Shown: positions 1-5,976 of the stretch, in pieces
Numbering within the stretch: position 1 is the first letter of the stretch
Layout: each line of letters opens with the position of its first letter
Source: an uncultured Anaerosolibacter sp.
GTDB lineage: Bacteria; Bacillota_A; Clostridia; Peptostreptococcales; Thermotaleaceae
NCBI GenBank assembly: GCA_937948705.1
Contig: CALECF010000218.1
Coordinates: 1 to 7,469, forward strand
Length of the DNA stretch: 7,469 nt
Direction: 5' to 3'
Notes under the pieces: generated by a model
What the model was told of the DNA's origin: nothing
Databases searched by the model: none
Seen by the model: only the letters and a program-made list of their open reading frames with translations
Made by a program: the position numbers and the translations under genes

Positions 1-22
1 AAAGATGGGTTTCCCCACCTTT
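1..22 (-). terminator. Terminator hairpin after prs
   Basis: On the minus strand, directly after the prs stop codon, AAAGGTGGG and CCCATCTTT form a 9-bp stem with one G-U pair around a GAAA tetraloop. The window ends inside the trailing T run, so the length of the U tract cannot be judged. The position suggests that the glmU-prs transcript mostly ends here and that the next gene to the left is a separate unit or is read through. Confidence 0.75.
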
Positions 23-23
23 T

Positions 24-971
24 CTAGTCAAACAACTTGCTTACAGACAAGTTCTCGTAAATTCTTCGAATAGCCTCTGCGAAAACAGGTGCCACAGACA
101 AGTTCACAATATTCTTCAACTTTTTCTCCTCTGGCAATGGAATGGTATCTAACACTACCAGTTCCTTAATCACCGAACCTTCAATCCGCTCTAAGGCTGG
201 ACCAGAAAGTACAGGATGGGTACAACAAGCATATACCTCTTTTGCACCAAAATCCTTTAATGCTTTTGCCGCCTGGGTAAGGGTTCCTGCTGTATCAACC
301 ATGTCGTCCACAAGGATTACATTTTTTCCCTCTATTTCACCAATGATATTCATGATCTCAGACACATTGGCTTGAGGTCTTCTCTTGTCAATGATGGCAA
401 GAGGGGCATCCAATAAATTGGCAAAATTTCTAGCCCTCGTTACACTGCCCAGGTCAGGAGATACCACAACCAGGTCTTCTAACCCAATCTTTTTGAAATA
501 CTCTGCTAAGATTGGTACCCCTAACAAGTGATCCACTGGAATATTAAAATACCCTTGAATTTGCGCAGCATGTAAATCCATGGATAGTACCCTGTCAGCA
601 CCTGCTGCTGTGATAATATCTGCCACAAGCTTTGCAGTGATTGGGTCCCTAGCCTTTGCTTTTCTATCTTGTCTCGCATAACCATAGTATGGAACCACAG
701 CCGTAATTCTTCCTGCAGATGCTCGTTTTAAGGCATCAATCATAATTAACAATTCCATTAAATGTCTGTTTACTGGTGCACAGGTTGACTGTACAACAAA
801 CACATCAGCACCTCTAACGGTTTCTTTGATATTAACAGCAATTTCTCCATCACTAAAGGACCCCACTTCTGCATCTCCCAGCTTTACACCCAGCTCCTCA
901 CAGATTCTCAGAGCCAAATCCTTACTAGCATTTCCAGCAAAAACCTTTATCGTTTGTCCATTAATATTCAT
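24..971 (-). CDS. prs: Ribose-phosphate pyrophosphokinase (PRPP synthetase)
   Basis: This cytosolic enzyme makes 5-phosphoribosyl 1-pyrophosphate from ribose 5-phosphate and ATP, the precursor for purines, pyrimidines, histidine, tryptophan and NAD. The 315-residue product has the normal length of class I bacterial enzymes and is complete. Visible motifs are FSDGE (39-43), the ATP-contacting YARQDRK loop (98-104), [11 protein letters not shown] with the metal-binding His (132-142), the catalytic-loop sequence DKRRP (195-199) and the PRPP/ribose-phosphate signature [13 protein letters not shown] (218-230). The ATG start has a strong AAGGAGG (978-984) six bases upstream. The gene follows glmU after 22 nt with no promoter or terminator between, so the two are cotranscribed. 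This pairing is conserved in Firmicutes. PRPP made here is the ligand of the PurR encoded nearby. Confidence 0.98.
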   Translation of the reverse strand: MNINGQTIKVFAGNASKDLALRICEELGVKLGDAEVGSFSDGEIAVNIKETVRGADVFVVQSTCAPVNRHLMELLIMIDALKRASAGRITAVVPYYGYARQDRKAKARDPITAKLVADIITAAGADRVLSMDLHAAQIQGYFNIPVDHLLGVPILAEYFKKIGLEDLVVVSPDLGSVTRARNFANLLDAPLAIIDKRRPQANVSEIMNIIGEIEGKNVILVDDMVDTAGTLTQAAKALKDFGAKEVYACCTHPVLSGPALERIEGSVIKELVVLDTIPLPEEKKLKNIVNLSVAPVFAEAIRRIYENLSVSKLFD

Positions 972-993
972 GTATATCCTCCTTAAGTTTCCT

Positions 994-2367
994 TTATTTC
1001 ATAAGTCCCTTGCGCGCTACCCATCCTAACTTATTCTCTTGTTTTGCCCTTGCCACAGATAGGGCCCCCTCAGGGACTTCTTTCGTAATCGTAGAACCCG
1101 TAGCAACATATCCATATTTTCGCACCGTGACAGGTGCTACCAAATTCACATTGCTGCCCACAAAGGCATGATCTTCCACAATCGCCTTATGCTTATGTTT
1201 ACCATCATAATTCACGAAAACAACACCGCAGCCTATATTCACATGCTTTCCTACTTCTCCGTCTCCCACATAAGCCAAATGGGAAGCCTTGGAATAATCT
1301 CCAATGGTAGAATTCTTTACTTCCACAAAATCTCCAATTTTCACATGTCTTCCAAGCCTGCTATTGGGTCTTAAATAGGCATAGGGACCGATTTGACAGG
1401 CATCATCCACAAAGCTCTCTACAATCGTAGAACTCTGTATTTCCACATCATTCTTGATCACAGAGTCTACAATTCGGCAATTGTGTCCGATGATACATCC
1501 TTCGCCAACCTCCGTCTTGCCTTTTAAAATCACCCCTGGATATAGTATTGTATCTTTGCCCACCTTTACACCTTTATCCACATAAACCTGTTGAGGATCA
1601 ATGATTGTTACGCCACTTTCCATCAACTCTCTAAGTATTCTTCTTCTCATGACCGCTTCTGCTTCTGCCAGCTGCACCCTTGAGTTCACACCGGAAATTT
1701 CGCTATGATCTGTTACTGCATAAGCTCCTACTTTATGACCCTCTTGATTCAGCAGTTCTACAACATCAGTGATATAATATTCTTTTTGCACGTTATTATT
1801 TGTAAGGTTTTTCAATGCTTCTTTTAGCAGCTTTCCATTATAGCAGTACATCCCTGAATTGACTTCCTGGATTTGTTTTTCTTCCTCTGAAGCATCTTTT
1901 TGCTCCACAATCCTTTTTACCAAGCCATCCTGACCCCTTACAATTCGTCCGTATCCCGTGGGATCTTGAAACTGTGCCGTCAGAACTGTTGCAGCATAAC
2001 TGCCTTGACTATGATATTTTATCAGCTCTTGAATTGTCTCCGTTCGTATCAAAGGTGTGTCTCCATACAGCAGAAGCACGTCCCCTTCGTCCTTTAGGTG
2101 TTCGGCTACCTGCATGACTGCATGTCCCGTCCCCAACTGTTCTTTCTGCCAAGCAAATTGCACATTCCTGTGGCCAATGGCTTTTTCTACTTGTTCTCCC
2201 TCATGACCGATGACAACGATGGTACGATCCACACCATTTTCTTCTGCAACATCAATGACATGCTCCACCATGGGCTTACTTGATACTTCATGAATTACCT
2301 TGGGAAGCTTTGACTTCATTCTGGTTCCTGCACCTGCTGCTAAGATCACAGCAGTCATTTTACCCAT
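994..2367 (-). CDS. glmU: Bifunctional GlmU: glucosamine-1-phosphate N-acetyltransferase / UDP-GlcNAc pyrophosphorylase
   Basis: GlmU carries out the last two steps to UDP-N-acetylglucosamine: acetyl transfer from acetyl-CoA to glucosamine 1-phosphate, then uridylyl transfer from UTP. The product feeds peptidoglycan and other wall polymers. The N-terminal uridylyltransferase domain (about 1-230) shows LAAGAGTRM (9-17), QLGTGHA (77-83), YGDTPL (101-106) and EVNSGMY (168-174). The C-terminal domain is a left-handed beta helix of hexapeptide repeats (about 253-440) with the acetyltransferase motif ASHLAYVGD around His363 and NYDG (386-389). The length of 457 residues is typical. I chose the ATG at 2367 because AAGGAG (2376-2381) lies 8 nt before it. 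The in-frame GTG at 2376 overlaps that AAGGAG and cannot be served by it. The gene is first in an operon with prs. Its leader overlaps the structured element at 2419-2637. Confidence 0.97.
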   Translation of the reverse strand: MGKMTAVILAAGAGTRMKSKLPKVIHEVSSKPMVEHVIDVAEENGVDRTIVVIGHEGEQVEKAIGHRNVQFAWQKEQLGTGHAVMQVAEHLKDEGDVLLLYGDTPLIRTETIQELIKYHSQGSYAATVLTAQFQDPTGYGRIVRGQDGLVKRIVEQKDASEEEKQIQEVNSGMYCYNGKLLKEALKNLTNNNVQKEYYITDVVELLNQEGHKVGAYAVTDHSEISGVNSRVQLAEAEAVMRRRILRELMESGVTIIDPQQVYVDKGVKVGKDTILYPGVILKGKTEVGEGCIIGHNCRIVDSVIKNDVEIQSSTIVESFVDDACQIGPYAYLRPNSRLGRHVKIGDFVEVKNSTIGDYSKASHLAYVGDGEVGKHVNIGCGVVFVNYDGKHKHKAIVEDHAFVGSNVNLVAPVTVRKYGYVATGSTITKEVPEGALSVARAKQENKLGWVARKGLMK

Positions 2368-2375
2368 GCGCGCCA

Positions 2376-2381
2376 CTCCTT
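2376..2381 (-). promoter_or_regulatory. glmU ribosome binding site (decides the start)
   Basis: AAGGAG on the minus strand lies 8 nt before the ATG at 2367. An in-frame GTG at 2376 shares a base with it, so a start there would have no spacer. A third in-frame ATG at 2358 would be 17 nt away. Translation therefore most likely begins at 2367, giving [12 protein letters not shown]. Confidence 0.75.
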
Positions 2382-2418
2382 ACTATCATCATTTTCATTT
2401 CATTTATCTGATGACTAA

Positions 2419-2637
2419 CAACTCTAAGACTCCCACTTCACTGTGTGTAAGTGATAAACAACAAATCGAAGATTTGTGTTTCCTACTTATATAAGTGGGA
2501 GATAAGAGTTGTACAGCCCCTAGATAGGTTCAACTTAAGCAGAGATCATAAATCTTTGATTTATTGATCGTCGCTTACACAGCGTGCCAATTCAGGTGGA
2601 GTACCTGTGCCCTGTGGGTAAAAACTCCATCTGAATT
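2419..2637 (+). ncRNA. Putative structured RNA of about 220 nt, family unassigned
   Basis: This non-coding stretch is almost entirely inverted repeats. CAACTCT + CTCCCACTT (2419-2425, 2430-2438) pair with AAGTGGGAG + AGAGTTG (2493-2501, 2505-2511), a 16-bp helix with a small internal loop. Inside it is ACAAATC/GATTTGT with a GAA loop (2461-2477). Further on are CCT/AGG (2519-2528), GATCA-TAAATC paired with GATTTA-TGATC (2544-2569), and a 14-bp helix 2589-2602/2624-2637 holding a G/C-rich loop. CTGTGTGTAAGTGA (2441-2454) can also pair at long range with TCGCTTACACAG (2571-2582). Three imperfect positions give G-U on the plus strand and A-C on the minus strand, so I set the strand as plus. A weak plus promoter, TTTACC (2359-2364) 16 nt before TACTAT (2381-2386), could start it. 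The alternatives are a minus-strand leader of glmU or the remnant of a small mobile element. A raiA-type large RNA came to mind, but I cannot confirm it. Confidence 0.5.
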
Positions 2638-2703
2638 AAGTTTCACTTTATAGTATTACACGAATCGATACATATATTTTGGTAAACTATTTTCTCGTTT
2701 TTT

Positions 2704-2712
2704 AGTATACCA
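2704..2712 (-). promoter_or_regulatory. Candidate extended -10 promoter for glmU-prs
   Basis: The minus strand reads TGGTATACT, an extended -10 (TG, one base, then TATACT), just downstream of the spoVG hairpin terminator. No good -35 is visible at 17 nt; that stretch is T-rich. Transcription from here would give glmU a leader of more than 300 nt through the structured element. A second, weaker AATACT/TATAAA cluster at 2646-2660 is an alternative. Confidence 0.4.
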
Positions 2713-2757
2713 TTTTTTTAAGCAAACAAAAAGAGTATTGGTTATTTTTACATAATA

Positions 2758-2816
2758 CAAAACCTCCTTATGAAAATTGCTTATGCCCTTTAAGCAATTT
2801 CCATAAGGAGGTTTTG
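2758..2816. terminator. Very long bidirectional hairpin between spoVG and the glmU leader
   Basis: CAAAACCTCCTTATG (2758-2772) is perfectly complementary to 2802-2816. After one A-C mismatch the stem continues for 10 more pairs (2774-2783 with 2791-2800), leaving a 7-nt loop TGCCCTT. The total is about 25 pairs. The outer arms supply A and T runs on both sides, so it can act in both directions. It begins 66 nt after the spoVG stop and most likely ends the spoVG transcript. One arm holds AAGGAGG, but no start codon follows at a useful distance. Confidence 0.7.
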
Positions 2817-2882
2817 AATAGTCTAGGATTAACTCATGTCAAGATCATGCATATACAGACCAGAGTTCATAAACGAAAACCG

Positions 2883-3173
2883 TTATACTACATCCTGTAT
2901 ATCCTGTACATCCTGTACATCCTTGACTTGTTCGTACTGAGAGAGAATGGCGTCCTGCAGCCTTGTTCTCATCTCAGAATTAATCGGATGGGCGATATCT
3001 CTAAAATCTCCTTCTCCCATCTTTCGACTCGGCATGGCAATAAATAGTCCGTTCTGACCTTCGATAATTTTTATGTCATGAACTACAAATTCGTTGTCAA
3101 AAGTTACTGATACTATTGCCTTCATCTTGCCTTCATCATTTATTTTTCGAATCCGTACATCAGTAACCTTCAT
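2883..3173 (-). CDS. spoVG: SpoVG family regulator
   Basis: SpoVG is a small cytosolic nucleic-acid-binding regulator. In Bacillus it affects spore cortex formation and asymmetric septation, and in other Firmicutes it binds RNA and DNA and modulates many genes. The 96-residue product has the conserved blocks [12 protein letters not shown] (1-12), FVVHDIK (29-35), [10 protein letters not shown] (42-51) and [10 protein letters not shown] (57-66). The ATG at 3173 is preceded at 7 nt by AAGGTGG (3181-3187). An in-frame GTG at 3203 would add ten residues that the family lacks and lies almost at the predicted transcription start. The C-terminal tail is a short Val-Gln-Asp-type repeat (residues about 83-95) encoded by four 9-bp tandem units. 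A sigma-H type promoter sits upstream and a long hairpin downstream, so this looks like a single-gene unit. The yabJ gene found before spoVG in Bacillus is absent. Confidence 0.96.
   Translation of the reverse strand: MKVTDVRIRKINDEGKMKAIVSVTFDNEFVVHDIKIIEGQNGLFIAMPSRKMGEGDFRDIAHPINSEMRTRLQDAILSQYEQVKDVQDVQDIQDVV
2890..2925 (-). repeat. Four 9-bp tandem repeats in the 3' end of spoVG
   Basis: Four consecutive 9-bp units (ACATCCTGT, ATATCCTGT, ACATCCTGT, ACATCCTTG on the plus strand) encode the repeating acidic tail [12 protein letters not shown] of SpoVG. The period is a multiple of three, so gain or loss of units by slippage keeps the frame. The repeat lies outside the conserved fold, where SpoVG proteins vary in length. 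Confidence 0.85.
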
Positions 3174-3180
3174 TTCTTCA

Positions 3181-3187
3181 CCACCTT
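3181..3187 (-). promoter_or_regulatory. spoVG ribosome binding site (decides the start)
   Basis: AAGGTGG on the minus strand lies 7 nt before the ATG at 3173, one base off the ideal AAGGAGG. It supports MKVTDV as the N-terminus, which matches the family, over the upstream GTG at 3203. Confidence 0.7.
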
Positions 3188-3214
3188 CCCGGTCCCAACT
3201 CACAAGATGATAAC

Positions 3215-3243
3215 TAATTCTCCATTAATCACCAATTTCCTTC
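3215..3243 (-). promoter_or_regulatory. Sigma-H type promoter of spoVG
   Basis: On the minus strand GAAGGAAAT (-35, 3235-3243) and GGAGAATTA (-10, 3215-3223) are separated by 11 nt. Both boxes fit the Bacillus sigma-H consensus RNAGGAWWW / RNNGAATWW at every position. The predicted start is near 3207, giving an untranslated leader of roughly 35 nt. B. subtilis spoVG is a classic sigma-H gene. The very AT-rich stretch just upstream (about 3244-3310) resembles the place where AbrB binds in Bacillus; AbrB binding here is only inference. Confidence 0.75.
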
Positions 3244-3320
3244 TAAAATATGTGAAAATTTACAATCTTTCTTAATATTTATTTATTGAGAACATTATTC
3301 ATAAAGAATGTGTCCCTCTC

Positions 3321-3339
3321 GGACGGGGAAACCCCGCCC
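3321..3339 (-). terminator. GC-rich hairpin after purR, lacking a U tract
   Basis: On the minus strand GGGCGGGG and CCCCGTCC form an 8-bp stem with one G-U pair around a TTT loop, 24 nt after the purR stop. It is a GC island in AT-rich DNA. No T run follows, so it is not a standard intrinsic terminator. It may slow polymerase, protect the mRNA 3' end or mark a processing site. Confidence 0.45.
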
Positions 3340-3363
3340 CTAACCTTAACCTTCTGCTCTAAA

Positions 3364-4179
3364 TTAAATCAATTCTTCATTTGGAAAAATGCATATCTCC
3401 TGTTGAATAGGGTCCACCCTATCTAATATCAATAAAGGCACATATTCCTGTACTAATTTTTCCTTCGGCTCCTTTGTGGCAATCATTACACCGATGCCCT
3501 TCACATTTCCATCAAATTCGTTGATAATATCTACCATACCTTTGGCAGTACCCCCTGCTTTCATGAAGTCATCAATGATGATTACATTGGCACCACTTTT
3601 TATGGCTCGTTTGGACACAGACATGGTTTGAATCTTCCCCGTTGAACCCGATACATAGTTAATACTTACGGTGGACCCTTCTGTCACCTTGCTGTCTCTT
3701 CTTAGAATAATCAGTGGTACATTTAAGGCGTGGGCGGTCATCATGGCAATGGGGATTCCTTTGGTTTCTACGGTTACAACATAGTCAATTCCTTCCCCGG
3801 CGAACTGTGTAGCAAATATTTCTCCCATTCTTTTTACAAGGGACGGGTTGTAGATAATATCCGCCATATATAGAAGTGCACCTGGAATAATTCTACTTGA
3901 ATCCGAAAGCTTCGTGCTCAGTCCTTCTAAAAAGTTCTTTCCATTCTGTTTGCTGACCAACGGTACATACTTTACGCCTCCTGCTGCTCCAGCAATGGTT
4001 TCAATTTTGCCCAGCTGGAGGTCTTCCATGAGCTTTTTTGCCACAACAATATCTTCACTAATTGTTGATTTTGCCGCATGAAATTGATTGGTAAAGTGGC
4101 TTAATGTAAAAATTTCATTGGGATGATCAGATAACACCTTTACCAATGCGCCAATTCTTTCGTTTCGTTTTAATTTCAT
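3364..4179 (-). CDS. purR: Purine operon repressor PurR (Bacillus type)
   Basis: PurR represses purine synthesis and transport genes and is released from DNA by PRPP, the product of Prs encoded in this block. It is unrelated to the LacI-type PurR of enterobacteria. The 271-residue protein has an N-terminal winged helix-turn-helix (about 1-73, ending in AGAAGGVKYVP) and a phosphoribosyltransferase-fold domain. That domain carries ETKGIP (138-143) and the PRPP signature VIIIDDFMKAGGTAKG (199-214). Despite the fold, the family is known as a regulator and not an enzyme. The ATG has GGAG (4190-4193) 10 nt upstream. The gene is divergent from murC and heads the purR-spoVG-glmU-prs series. Two facing CGAAT half-sites around its -10 suggest autoregulation. 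Confidence 0.96.
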   Translation of the reverse strand: MKLKRNERIGALVKVLSDHPNEIFTLSHFTNQFHAAKSTISEDIVVAKKLMEDLQLGKIETIAGAAGGVKYVPLVSKQNGKNFLEGLSTKLSDSSRIIPGALLYMADIIYNPSLVKRMGEIFATQFAGEGIDYVVTVETKGIPIAMMTAHALNVPLIILRRDSKVTEGSTVSINYVSGSTGKIQTMSVSKRAIKSGANVIIIDDFMKAGGTAKGMVDIINEFDGNVKGIGVMIATKEPKEKLVQEYVPLLILDRVDPIQQEICIFPNEELI

Positions 4180-4193
4180 CTATTTCCCGCTCC

Positions 4194-4235
4194 ATTCCGA
4201 ATGTTTACGTTATTGTATATAAGTTTATTCGCTTT
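4194..4235 (-). promoter_or_regulatory. Putative purR promoter with facing PurBox-like half-sites
   Basis: The minus strand has TACAAT (4212-4217), a good -10; no clear -35 is visible. It is flanked by ATTCCGAATGTTT on the plus strand (CGAAT 4198-4202) and by its opposing partner ATTCG (4227-4231). The most conserved part of the Bacillus PurBox (AWWWCCGAACWWT) is CGAA, and paired boxes there face each other about 16-17 nt apart. Here the gap works out at about 18 nt by the same measure. Both halves have T in place of the final C of CGAAC. The layout fits PurR repressing its own gene but the match is imperfect. Confidence 0.4.
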
Positions 4236-4322
4236 TGGGAAATTATTCAATATTTTTTTCTTGTTCATCAAAATTTGTCTCCACCTCTCCCATCTTTAGG
4301 AAATGCTGTACGCATATTTTTC

Positions 4323-4353
4323 TTGGCATGAAAATATAATAATGTGATATAAT
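4323..4353 (+). promoter_or_regulatory. Possible distal murC promoter (extended -10)
   Basis: TGATATAAT (4345-4353) is a perfect extended -10 on the plus strand. TTGGCA (4323-4328) lies 19 nt upstream as a poor-distance -35; another TATAAT is at 4335-4340. A start near 4360 would give murC a leader of about 170 nt containing the hairpin at 4371-4412. Confidence 0.4.
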
Positions 4354-4370
4354 TTCACTAGCGTTCTTTT

Positions 4371-4412
4371 CAAAGTTTTTTACTTTTTACCTATAGATTC
4401 CCTAAAACTTTG
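4371..4412 (+). other. Inverted repeat in the murC upstream region
   Basis: CAAAGTTTT (4371-4379) and AAAACTTTG (4404-4412) are perfect 9-bp arms around a 24-nt loop. This could be a leader hairpin or an operator. There is no U run after it, so it is not an intrinsic terminator. The rest of the 349-nt purR-murC gap shows only the promoter elements listed and no coding sequence. Confidence 0.35.
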
Positions 4413-4471
4413 TCAATAATACTTAGCAACAAATGTATTTTACTTTTAAATCTAAGAAAATGCTTCTGTTC

Positions 4472-4499
4472 TTCACACGATTGCTTTGATCATTATATT
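4472..4499 (+). promoter_or_regulatory. Putative sigma-A promoter of murC
   Basis: TTCACA (4472-4477) and TATATT (4494-4499) are each one base from the consensus TTGACA/TATAAT and are 16 nt apart. The start would fall near 4506, leaving a short leader before the GGAGG ribosome binding site (4517-4521). Confidence 0.5.
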
Positions 4500-4528
4500 T
4501 TATTCAGCTTCATATTGGAGGAGAGACT

Positions 4529-5929
4529 ATGATTCAATTGGATTTAACTGACCCAAGAATAAAGAACATTCATTTTATAGGTATTGGCGGAATCAGTATG
4601 AGTGCTATCGCAGAGCTGCTGCTAAGTTTTGGTTATACCATTTCAGGTTCTGATATGCATGGATCTAAAATTACAGAAAAGCTTTGTGGCAAGGGTGCTA
4701 CCATACATATTGGACATAGTATCAACAACATTACCGACTGTAACCTAGTGGTTTATACTGCAGCCATATCCAAGGATAATCCCGAACTCAAAAGGGCTAG
4801 GGAAATAGGCGTTCCTGTGATTGATCGGGCAGAGATGCTGGGGTTACTCATGAAAAAGTTTTCAAATAGTATCGCTATTTCTGGCACCCATGGTAAAACT
4901 ACAACCACTTCTATGGTCTCCCTTATATTAGAACATAGCGGCTTCCATCCAACTATTTTGGTAGGCGGAGAGTTAGACGAAATTGGTGGAAATATTAAAA
5001 TCGGGAGCAGTAACTATCTGGTTACCGAAGCCTGTGAATACGTAGAAAGCTTTCTGAAGTTTTTTCCTACCTTGGGTATTATTCTTAATATTGAAGCAGA
5101 TCATCTTGACTACTTTAGAGATCTAAACCATATTATAGAAGCTTTTACTCAGTTTGCCCGCTTGATTCCAAAGGAAGGATATTTGATCGCCTTTAAGGAT
5201 GATCCTAACATTCGTCCATTATTATCCCAGGTTGACTGCAATATCGTTACTTGCGGTATAAAGGAAGATAGCGATTATACGGTTCGTAATATTGATTACA
5301 ATCATCTAGGCTTTCCTTTCTTTGATGTATATTTTCAAAATAAATGCCTAGGTCATTTTCAATTAAATGTTCCTGGCTATCATAACATCTGTAATGCTTT
5401 GGCAGCCATCGCCGCTACCCATACCCTTGGTGCTCCCGTTGAAAAAATACAGGAGAGACTTCGTCTTTTTAAGGGCACCCATAGAAGGTTTGATATCTTA
5501 GGTATTGCGGAGGAAAGGACGATCATAGATGATTATGCCCATCATCCCACAGAGATTCAAGCAACACTACAAGCAGCTTCCAATTATCCCCATAATCAAA
5601 TTTGGTGTGTCTTTCAATCCCATACCTATACAAGGACAAAATCACTATTAAAAGACTTTGCAGTTTCCTTCGCTGGTGCAGATAAAGTGATTATAGCTGA
5701 CATCTATGCTGCCCGTGAAAAAGATACCGGTGAAATCCATGCTCGAGATTTAGTCCAATCCATTGGAGCCCATCATCATGATGTTACTTACATCGGTGGA
5801 TTTTCCGACATCGTGGAGTATCTTTCAACCCATACCCGCCCGGGGGATTTGATACTAACCATGGGGGCAGGAGACATTTATAAGGTAGGAGAAATGCTCC
5901 TAGAAGCAATGACATTAAAAACAGGTTAG
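4529..5929 (+). CDS. murC: UDP-N-acetylmuramate--L-alanine ligase
   Basis: MurC is the first of the ATP-dependent Mur ligases. In the cytosol it joins L-alanine to UDP-N-acetylmuramic acid, starting the peptidoglycan stem peptide. The 466-residue product has the three Mur-ligase domains. The N-terminal nucleotide-binding domain shows FIGIGGISMSA (16-26) and SGSD (39-42). The central ATPase domain has the P-loop SGTHGKTTTTSM (118-129), TEACEY (166-171) and NIEADHLDYF (187-196), then YHNICNALAA (284-293) and FKGTHRRFD (314-322). The C-terminal domain contains DDYAHHPTEI (334-343) and QSHTYTRT (363-370). GGAGG stands 7 nt before the ATG. Length and motifs are normal and nothing appears damaged. 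The gene is divergent from purR and convergent with the unknown gene that follows. Its stop codon lies inside the terminator stem. Confidence 0.97.
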   Translation: MIQLDLTDPRIKNIHFIGIGGISMSAIAELLLSFGYTISGSDMHGSKITEKLCGKGATIHIGHSINNITDCNLVVYTAAISKDNPELKRAREIGVPVIDRAEMLGLLMKKFSNSIAISGTHGKTTTTSMVSLILEHSGFHPTILVGGELDEIGGNIKIGSSNYLVTEACEYVESFLKFFPTLGIILNIEADHLDYFRDLNHIIEAFTQFARLIPKEGYLIAFKDDPNIRPLLSQVDCNIVTCGIKEDSDYTVRNIDYNHLGFPFFDVYFQNKCLGHFQLNVPGYHNICNALAAIAATHTLGAPVEKIQERLRLFKGTHRRFDILGIAEERTIIDDYAHHPTEIQATLQAASNYPHNQIWCVFQSHTYTRTKSLLKDFAVSFAGADKVIIADIYAAREKDTGEIHARDLVQSIGAHHHDVTYIGGFSDIVEYLSTHTRPGDLILTMGAGDIYKVGEMLLEAMTLKTG

Positions 5930-5952
5930 AAGCTATCTTCTAACCTGTTTTT
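5917..5952. terminator. Bidirectional intrinsic terminator shared by murC and the convergent gene
   Basis: AAAAACAGGTTAGAAG (5917-5932) and its exact complement (5937-5952) form a 16-bp stem with a CTAT loop. The outer five pairs are A-T, giving a T5 run in both directions. The murC stop codon TAG (5927-5929) is part of the stem. The convergent gene stops at 5977, so its transcript meets the same hairpin 24 nt later. Confidence 0.9.
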
Positions 5953-5976
5953 ATATCTTAGGCTCAAATAAAATAG

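Noticed and set aside
2419..2637. 6S RNA
   Set aside because: 6S RNA needs its 5' and 3' ends paired around a central bubble; here the end segments pair locally with neighbours instead.
2419..2637. Insertion sequence end or TnpB omega-RNA
   Set aside because: No transposase or tnpB remnant is in the window and no target-site duplication was seen. It is kept only as an alternative reading.
2377..2700. glmS-type ribozyme or another known amino-sugar riboswitch upstream of glmU
   Set aside because: I do not see the conserved core of the glmS ribozyme on either strand, and the helix order differs.
2758..2816. CRISPR repeat or attachment site
   Set aside because: There is a single palindrome with no repeated spacers and no integrase nearby; a terminator explains it better.
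2814..3047. Plus-strand open frame over the spoVG 3' end
   Set aside because: It lies opposite spoVG, its low-complexity part is the reverse of the spoVG tandem repeat, and the AAGGAGG in the hairpin arm is too close to the ATG to serve it.
3174..3203. GTG-initiated extension of SpoVG by ten residues
   Set aside because: The ATG at 3173 matches the family N-terminus and has its own binding site; the GTG lies only about 4 nt after the predicted transcription start.
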